From: Sapria himalayana | Lineage: Eukaryota; Streptophyta; Magnoliopsida; Malpighiales; Rafflesiaceae | Assembly: GCA_029783825.1 (NCBI GenBank) | Contig: JAREIK010002415.1 | Span: 1,204,506-1,268,505, forward strand | Reading direction: 5' to 3' | Length of the DNA stretch: 64,000 nucleotides | Shown: positions 56,640 through 64,000 of the stretch, piece by piece | Layout: each line of letters opens with the position of its first letter | Position numbering within the stretch: position 1 is the first letter of the stretch | Made by a program: the position numbers and the translations under genes | Notes under the pieces: model-generated | Told to the model about the DNA's origin: nothing | Seen by the model: only the letters and a program-made list of their open reading frames with translations | Databases searched by the model: none

Positions 56640-58260
56640 TTTTCCTAGTCCTTCATGCATGCAGGTATTTCTATGATATTTGATAGTAGTCTTAATCTCT
56701 TATCTGAAATAATATTGGCTATGAGCTGTCATAAAAAAGTAGATTTAAATGTTATGCTAGATATTGAAGGGGTCAGTAGATCATGTGACATCTTAAATAA
56801 CATAGGATTAATAGATTCGTATGATTTATACCATAGTAAAATGTCTAAATTCATATTATCATCATTTGATAGACTAAATCTATAATCACTATCTAAGTGT
56901 CAAGACAGCTCACTCTTATTTGATTGACCACCCTATAATTTGACCCTAGCTAACTGAGAAGTCTTTATCTTTGAATATGGTGTCCATGTCTGTACTTGAA
57001 ACCTATCAACAACTATCATACCTAGTATTATAATATATAAATAAGTTAATTATTATTTTTTGTAAATGGACACTTGAGGTTGGTGTACCTAGTTCATACA
57101 CATGAATATGTATATCAAAATATTTTTTACAACTTTTATCTTAACCATAGTATCCATACAAGTAGCCAAACAATATAAAGTTGGAATGGATAAAAAGTAT
57201 TTGAATACTTGGTTTTTATCTTAAAAGTCATGCCACTAAATACAAGATAACCTCTATACCCACCAAACTTGCTACTAATATTATATATGCACCTAAATGT
57301 AATATAAGTAGTAAGAGTGTATATAAATAAACACACATTCATCATATCATATAAAATCTTTAGAAATTTCATATAAAATATTTTTATATCATAGTCTAAA
57401 TCATGATAAAAAGTTTATCACTCTTATTATTGATGTAGTTAGATATCATATGTTAGTAGCCAATACATGATTCCAACATAAGGTAGATATAATTATAATT
57501 GTATCTCACACCAATTTAATATTTTTTGATAGCTAAACTTCTCTTGTTAGCTAGACATTTTAAGATATTTTAATGAATTTCTTATTTTTTCTAATGTGTC
57601 AGAAATAATTTTCTTTTTTGCTTGTACTATTAGGTTAATTATATCACACAAATACTTATTGTGAAATATCTTACCTAATGACCCATCTCTAATAGTCCTA
57701 ACAAACATACTAATAACTAATAGTAACTCCATTATTAGAAGCATTTTTATTGGTAATACTAAATATTTTATTTTGGATTTCATATTTTCTAAAGGTACAC
57801 ATTAGATACTCATATATGGCATGACCATTATAAGGATGAAGAATCTTAAAAAATCCTAAATTTTTTAATAAGTTTCTATTTGAACTCTACATAGTGGGTG
57901 GTGAGACTTATAAATGATGCATCATCATGACTAGTATATATATTGAATGTTATGGATACAACTAAACTAAAATTTCTAATTTTATTTATTATTAATTATT
58001 TTTTTTATTATAATATTTTATTATATCATTTCTACTTATATACCTAGGAATCCTATGATGAGCAGACTGAAATTAGGGTTGGATAATACTGACTACCCTA
58101 GGATCCTTTGCAAATCTAATCAGAAAACTAATGATCATAATTAGTTTGGTCATGCTATTGCTCTCAAAATTATTGTGGTAAATAAAGGGAGTCGATGAAG
58201 CTAAACTAGATCCAATTTGAAAGACCCCACCACTAAGTTGAGTTTTGCTCACATATAATG
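56640..58260 (-). pseudogene. hAT transposase remnant A
   Basis: The minus strand encodes pieces of a RICESLEEPER-like transposase. A frame at 57783-57547 has RTIRDGSLGKIFHNKYLCD, then IINLIVQ and LEKIRNSLKYLKMS, the conserved block before the TRWNS region. A second at 57372-57136 has FLKILYDMMNV, then ISSKFG and FKIKTKYSN, the FLKxFYDxT and KFxKY segments. Loose matches extend to about 56640 (dimerisation end) and 58260. The frames are broken by stops. The order and spacing agree with the family and with copy B. Confidence 0.65.
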
Positions 58261-59426
58261 TACCATATTTTTAATACATTGATCGACATGCTTCTTTAAG
58301 TGACTAGCCCCACATAAACTTATATATATATATATATATATATATATCTTTTAAAAAAATATATATTGTACCAATTCTTCTTGGATGCCCTACTAATTTT
58401 TATTTTTTATTATTTTAAAGTGCATCCATATTACTGATGTTCACCTAATTATTGATTTTTAGGTGGAAAATAGGTTTGGGTTGTGGCTATTAGAGAAAAT
58501 AAAGTTTTAGCCTTGAACATTCCAATTTCAATAGGATTATCATTATTATCTATATTTATATTAATTTTATATTTTTTATCATTAATTTTACTATGTGATA
58601 TTTTTTAATATTTGTATTTATTAAATAAATTATAAAACTAAATAAATTAAAACCTCAAAATAAAAAACCAAAAATAAATGTACTATAACCACATTATTGT
58701 AAAATATACACCACTTCTATAATTAAATCTAGAGGCATGATAAGTTGCACAACCACACCACTACAAGTGTCATATGTGTAAGCATTAACCATAAGCCATA
58801 ATCATTAAGTAACAAATTAATGTAAAAAATAACATTTTATCAAATGAGGAGAGTTGAAAGATAAAGGAGAGAGATAGAGAATAAGAAATCTATAATGAAA
58901 ATTCGACATTTCTTAATCTCTATTTATATAGATTTGAAAATAATAAAAAAACAATTTTTTTTCATTTTTTTATTTTTCTTGATTTTTATTTGGCCAAAAT
59001 CACGAAAGCCATCAGATTTTATCTAACAATTACAAAATACATATTATTATTTTTTTAAAAGTTGATAGTGAAAATGACAGGCCATGATTATTAGTAGATT
59101 TGTTAGCCCCCAATGTGCGAAAACAAAAAGGGAAGGACAAGCCGCATAGCATTGTAGGGGCCAATGGAAACTAGTATCATGAGTAGAACACATCATACAT
59201 GGCTAGTTTTTTTTCTAAAAAAAACAACCCTATATGGTAGTCACCCAATGGGGCATAACCCATGACCCAATACTCACCTGTGCTTGGTCCTAAATCACTA
59301 GGTTGGTGGACCATGCCACCATGCTAGCTACATGTGTCTTGCCTAGCCTGACACGAGGCATCCCTTGCACCAACCTAGTATGGCATGAATCATGCCTTGG
59401 GCTGTCATGGTCGATGACCATACATG

Positions 59427-59524
59427 GTTCTAGACCTTGCTATGATGGGCTTGGCCCAACTGAACCATGTCATGTTGTTGGACCTTGTCGTGCTGGGCTT
59501 GGCCCAACTAAACCTTGCCATGTT
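59427..59524. repeat. 48-bp tandem duplication in the hAT A end
   Basis: GGGCTTGGCCCAACT occurs at 59447 and 59495 with similar flanks (GGACCTTG before, CCATGT(C/T)ATGTTG after). The spacing is 48 bases. Confidence 0.75.
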
Positions 59525-59559
59525 GCAGGCCATGCTCAAGCTACCCGACCTAATTGATT

Positions 59560-60400
59560 CCTCTTTGTCACTATCCTTCTTGGTGATGATGCGATTCACA
59601 TACTAAATTTGAAAGAATATTCTATATAATATCCATCTCAATTGAGAACTAATTCTTCTAAGATATATATGATAGATTACCTTATAAAATTATTTTTACT
59701 TTTGGCTTTGTAAGCACAATACTCATAATAACTAACATACCTAAATTTTAGATTTTAACTTAAAGGTTTATCTCTTACATTCATGTCAGATAGGCTGTCA
59801 CTTCCTTCCTACCATATGCAAGAGTAAGACTCATGGTTTACCTGTCAGTATCCATAACTACTATCTTGTATAAATCTACTAATAGTCAAAACCCTAGTTC
59901 GTGTTCTATTTATTCAACTATCAATCAATATCTATAGCACAACATAAATGAAATACATTTATTAATGTAAAACCTAATATCACATTAGATAAAATAAATT
60001 ACATAGACCTTAGACCACATGCTATATTAATAAACAATTTTGAATCTACTCTGGAGCAGGGGGTGTAGAAAGTTTGATAGTTGTATCCCCCAACTTAAGG
60101 GATTAGCATTAATTCTTACATCCTTTATTTTCTTGTGAAGCCCCTAGGAAGTATGAAATTTACCTTTAATATTTAGTAGTTGCACCATGATGCTTCTTTT
60201 GGTGTAGTAAAGGAAGAAGAAGAAAATCAGAAATGTCTAGAATTTTTTTTTCTACATTTATACTTGGTAATTCTATATTACTCTAAGTAGGAAGTTATAA
60301 CTTTCAGAAGCATTTATAACTTTGGTCTTCATCTTGTAAACTTTAGGTTGTAACTCTAGAAAAAAACTATGATTTTAGAATACATTCCAATCTTTCTATA
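59560..60400. other. Spacer without a recognised gene
   Basis: Nothing could be supported. Confidence 0.35.
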
Positions 60401-60619
60401 ATAAAAAGTCATGGTGGTGACCATTGACCATGACTTGGGTTTAATGTCACGGTAACACAATGTTACAATACTATGAAGTAGACATGTTTCACGTGTTTGT
60501 CTTCTTTTTCATAAAGGGCTACTACACTAGGAAAGTATATGGCAGTGTGAATGACTTGTAATTTTGTTATATGGCCGCAAGACTATGAAATAGATATGGT
60601 ATTGATATTTGTTTTCTTG

Positions 60620-61375
60620 ATCATTATGTTGCTATAGTGTTGGGAATTAGCCATGACACTGAGAATATCTCTCATGTGTATCTTATGGTCATGATATTAG
60701 AAAATGACTATGCCACAAAAATTACCTTTCATATGTCTCAATAAATTAAAGTGCTATAAGTAGTATTAGTAGTAGCCTTCATTTCTCTCATATATCATAT
60801 CATAGCGGCACTACAAAGATGATATGACATTGGAAAGTAGTCTGTAGATAAAAGGCCTAGCTTCACCTTCCTTTGAGAACAAGAGTCATGATCTTGGGGA
60901 TTCGTTAAATTTGAGTAATATCATCTATAATAATTCATATCACAAAATTTTTGTTGTTGAATAATTTCCATGGATTTGGATATGACTTGAGTAGATTGAC
61001 TCAATAAATTTTTATATCTCAAAAGTTGTGATATTTATTTAGTATTCCTTATTTTTGGATACAAAATTATAAAGAGGATATTAAGTACAATTATTCCACA
61101 AGCTCATAATTCCTATCTTCGAAGGAAGGCAAACTATGACTTTTATGTTCAGTTTGATTATCATTATCATATCATCTTTGTAGCACCATAGTGATATGAT
61201 ATATGAGTGAAGTGAATGCTAGTACCATGGCCATTCACTGCACCATGTACACTTGTTGCACATTAAAGGCCAAAATTTTTTCCATGGTTATTTCCAAACA
61301 TCACAGCTACAAGATACACATGAGAGGCCGTCTTAGTATTGTAGCTATTTCTTAGTGTCATGGTTAGATAATGAT
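60620..61375. repeat. Inverted repeat of about 220-bp arms with a 300-bp loop
   Basis: The left arm (about 60620-60845) and the inverse of the right arm (about 61150-61375) share GATCATTAT, CCATGACACT(G/A)AGAA, CTCTCATGTGTATCTT, CATTTCTCTCATATATCATATCA/CACTTCACTCATATATCATATCA and GCACTACAAAGATGATATGA/TGCTACAAAGATGATATGA. The arms differ by substitutions and short indels. It lies at the 3' side of hAT transposase copy B. Its ends do not resemble the hAT termini. Confidence 0.75.
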
Positions 61376-62760
61376 CAAGAAAGACTAATGCCAACGTCAT
61401 GAACATTATCTAGTTTTGCAACTATATTACCATATAAGAGGCTATTCATAATAGAGTTGTTATCATATATGATTATGGTATCCATGTCCATACTCAAAAC
61501 CTCACTACAACTATAATACCCCGCATTGTAAAATATAAATATGTTAGTTAATTTTTCATGAATTAAGCTTTCAAGTTTGTTTTCTTGGTTCATGCAAGTG
61601 GTTTGGTATCTTAATATATTTTGTACCTCTTTCATCTTAATTGTAAGATCTAAAAATGTAGCCAAGCAATCGAGTATTTGAATAGCGGATTAGTATTTTA
61701 AATATTTAATTTCAATCTCAATAACCATAATACTAAATAAATCCCAATGCAAGTGGTGGGAGTGTATACAAATGAATATATGTTCATTATATCATAAAAA
61801 TCTTCAGAAATTTATACAAGAAATTCTTCTATTATAGTTTAAATCATCAATAATATGTTCGTTACTCATACTATTGATATATTCAGATATCATGTATTGG
61901 TAGCCAACACATAACTTTATTAAGAGGTACCTATAATTATAATAATATCTCACATCCATTTAGATTTTTTTATGTTAATTGGCAAACATAAATTACTAAA
62001 CTTTTATTATCTATTAGACATCTTAAGATATTTTAGTGAATTTCTTATTTTTTCTAATGGGGGATAATTAAATTTTATTCTCTCTAGTTCTATTAGGTTA
62101 ATTAAGTGATACATATATATAACATTAAATTTTTTATCGAATTGATCATCTTTAATAGTTCTAACAAATATATTAATGGTGACACTATTATTTAAAGCAT
62201 TATCAAATATAATACTAAAAATTTTATTTTTAATATCATATTTTCTAAATATTCTTATCTTACTTTGATATATGATAAGGCTATCATGTGGATAAAGTAT
62301 CTTAGGAAATCCTAAAATTTTTTATTAATTTCCCACTCAACCAAAAAAGTGAGTGGTGATGCATGCAAATGATATATCATCATGACTAGTCCATATGTAG
62401 GATGTCATGAGTACCACTATACTAGATTTTTTAAATTCATTAATTATTAATTATTTTATCTAACTTATAATATTTTATTATTTTATTCCAACTAGTTGAC
62501 TTATGAATTCTAGTATGAGTAGGCTGAATTTATGTTTATATAATACTAATTATCCTATGATTCTCCATAAATCTAAAAAAAGACCCATGAAAGTAATCAA
62601 TTTGGTCATACCATCTCTCCCAAAGGCATTGTAGTAAATGTAGAGGGCCAATGAAGCTAAAGTTGATCCAACTTCAAAGATTCTACTACTCAATTGTATT
62701 TTCCATAGATCCAATATACCATTTTTTTGTTACATTAATATGCATTCCTCTTAAGGTATT
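61375..62760 (-). pseudogene. hAT transposase remnant B
   Basis: This is a second copy of the transposase seen at 56640-58260, on the same strand, offset by about 4.47 kb. Landmarks shared with A are the stretch around 62025-62070 (AGACATCTTAAGATATTTTA, TTTCTTATTTTTTCTAATG), AATATGTTAGTTAAT near 61550, and the AAATCTTCAGAAATTT and AGATATCATGTATTGGTAGCCAACACAT blocks at 61800-61915. A 96-codon open piece at 61665-61375 covers the KMKEVQNIL region. The frames are broken. The 3' end coincides with the inverted repeat at 60620-61375. Confidence 0.6.
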
Positions 62761-63865
62761 TTTCATAGATCCAATAATATAAAAAGCTTATTTTTAAATC
62801 TTTTTTTTTGACACTTGAGCTACACATGCACGTAGCCACATTACTGATGCCATGGTGCAGTCATATTTTTAATAATAATTGTAATAATAATAATAATTAA
62901 ATAAATTTAAAAAATAACAAAATTCTAACTTCCTTAGAATTTTATGAAATTTGTCACTGTAGCTATATTTTTCAAAACGAATTCATTAATTTGATGAATT
63001 CAATGACGAATTCATTAACGAAATCTATTTTATCATTAGGGTTTTATAATTTTCATATTATTTTTTCTTATTTCAAAATTACCATTTTGTTCATTTTTCC
63101 AGAAAAATCATATTATTTATTTATTCATTTTTTTTTCGTGAATTTCACATACTAATTCTTCTTTGACACCCCTATATTTTTAATTTTTAATTATATTAAA
63201 GTGAATCCAGACTACTAAGTTTACCTAGTTTTAAAGTTTTTCAAGTAAATGGGTTGAGGCTATTAGAGTTTAGACTTTTTGGTCATGTTGTCATTGTTTT
63301 CTATATCTAGGCCCAAAATTATTATCATTAAAATTAATATTTGTCATTTTTTATTTTATTTATAATTCTAACTATAAAAAAATTTATAATTTTAATTTTT
63401 TATGAATTATAAATTATAAAACAAACTAATATATATAAATTAAATATATATCATACAAATATAATTTTATTTATGTAGTATTCCACCTCTTTTTTTAAAC
63501 TAACAAGCCAAGAGACTAGAGTAGATACCACATCTGTAGCATAGCATAAAAGGAGGAAAGAAAATTAGGAAAATTGAAAATGAGAGGGAGGAGGAAATAA
63601 AATTTGATAAATATGTAAAAAATCTATATATTCTATATTTATAAAAATATATTTTTTTTATTTTTTGATTTTTTTATTTAAAATGAGTAGAAATCTAATG
63701 GTCATCAAATTCGTGCTTAGTAGTTGTTAGAATCAAATCTGACATCTACAAGTATTAACATAATAAAACTATTTTTTATACACAACATTGACAAGTATAT
63801 TCCTATCACTTTCAATGTTAGGATAACAATTCTTGCATGTTACATTATGTATTCACGAGTGAAAG
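62761..63865. other. AT-rich 5' part of hAT B, no coding sequence seen
   Basis: By analogy with copy A this is the promoter-side sequence between transposase and terminus. No features were identified apart from short ATAATA runs near 62870-62900. Confidence 0.3.
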
Positions 63866-63869
63866 AAAT

Positions 63870-64000
63870 TTTTAAAAAACACCCATGACACATGCTAGGG
63901 TCTCGTTCTTGCATGGACCATGCCAATGGATCACCTATCCATGTCATGCCTAGCTTGACATGAGGCATGGTTGGCCTTGGTCCTGTGGGGCACAAGCCAT
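63870..64000. mobile_element. hAT B terminal GC-rich block, cut by the window edge
   Basis: CATGGACCATGCC, GTCATGCCTAGC and TGACATGAGGCATGG resemble the 59270-59400 end of copy A (CTTGCCTAGCCTGACACGAGGCAT). The terminus itself is beyond the window. Confidence 0.5.

Larger units (their letters stand above)
55860..59550 (-). mobile_element. Degenerate hAT element A
   Basis: Its extent is inferred from hAT-style GC-richer blocks on both sides of the transposase remnant: 55870-55965 (CCCAACTTGG, GGGTCATGTCGAGCC) and 59110-59550 (GGCATGA, GGGCTTGGCCCAACT, ending CCCGACCTAATTGATTCCTC). The end resembles a decayed CCCGACCCATTTGACACCTC terminus. No target duplication was found. Confidence 0.45.

Noticed and set aside
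1..64000. tRNA, rRNA, riboswitch or organelle-derived sequence
   Set aside because: I saw no cloverleaf with a TTCGANNC loop in good context, no conserved rRNA block and no chloroplast or mitochondrial genes. A dedicated search could still find small RNA genes.

Overview
The window looks like repeat-dense, AT-rich nuclear DNA from a flowering plant. The evidence is the mix of plant transposon superfamilies (hAT, CACTA, Mutator, Ty1/copia, Ty3/gypsy), spliced genes with GT-AG introns, and an R2R3-MYB gene with the classic plant exon sizes. The species, and whether it is a monocot or dicot, cannot be settled from the sequence. No bacterial or organellar features, rRNA or tRNA genes were found.

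The only gene that reads as intact is a three-exon R2R3-MYB on the minus strand (39022-39955, 238 aa). It has the bHLH-interaction signature and the RTKA-type motif of TT2/C1-like regulators of flavonoid pigments. A TATA box lies upstream. Nearly everything else is mobile DNA at various stages of decay.

Layout. 1-837: 3' end of a hAT transposase element. 3.2-5.74 kb and 11.59-13.7 kb: two related CACTA ends in inverted orientation, with their termini facing each other across 5.8 kb. That interval holds gypsy gag (minus) and pol (plus) remnants, a GAGCTC-rich block, a solitary Mutator-type terminal repeat and a 541-bp hAT miniature element with a near-perfect 8-bp target duplication. 15.5-22 kb: hAT debris, a copia integrase remnant and duplicated noncoding blocks. 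22.5-25.4 kb: duplicated modules, palindromic minisatellites and GC-rich trinucleotide arrays. 25.4-30.4 kb: a decayed CACTA element with TNP2-like and TNPA-like open reading frames. 30.7-35.9 kb: two related copia remnants in inverted orientation, the second cut by a Pack-MULE (35938-37612, 9-bp target duplication) that carries two fragments of an LRR receptor kinase gene. 40.5-49.8 kb: foldback miniature elements, and a copia element inserted into a hAT element inserted into a GAGCTC-rich repeat. 50.5-55.7 kb: a gypsy remnant on the minus strand. 55.9-64 kb: two direct copies of a decayed hAT transposase, the second next to a 0.75-kb inverted repeat.

There is no operon-like cooperation among genes. 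The story is layered transposition around one probable pigment-regulator gene. The strongest candidates for something undescribed are the Pack-MULE with convergently arranged receptor-kinase fragments, the facing CACTA pair, the GAGCTC foldback family and the trinucleotide arrays that abut a truncated CACTA transposase.
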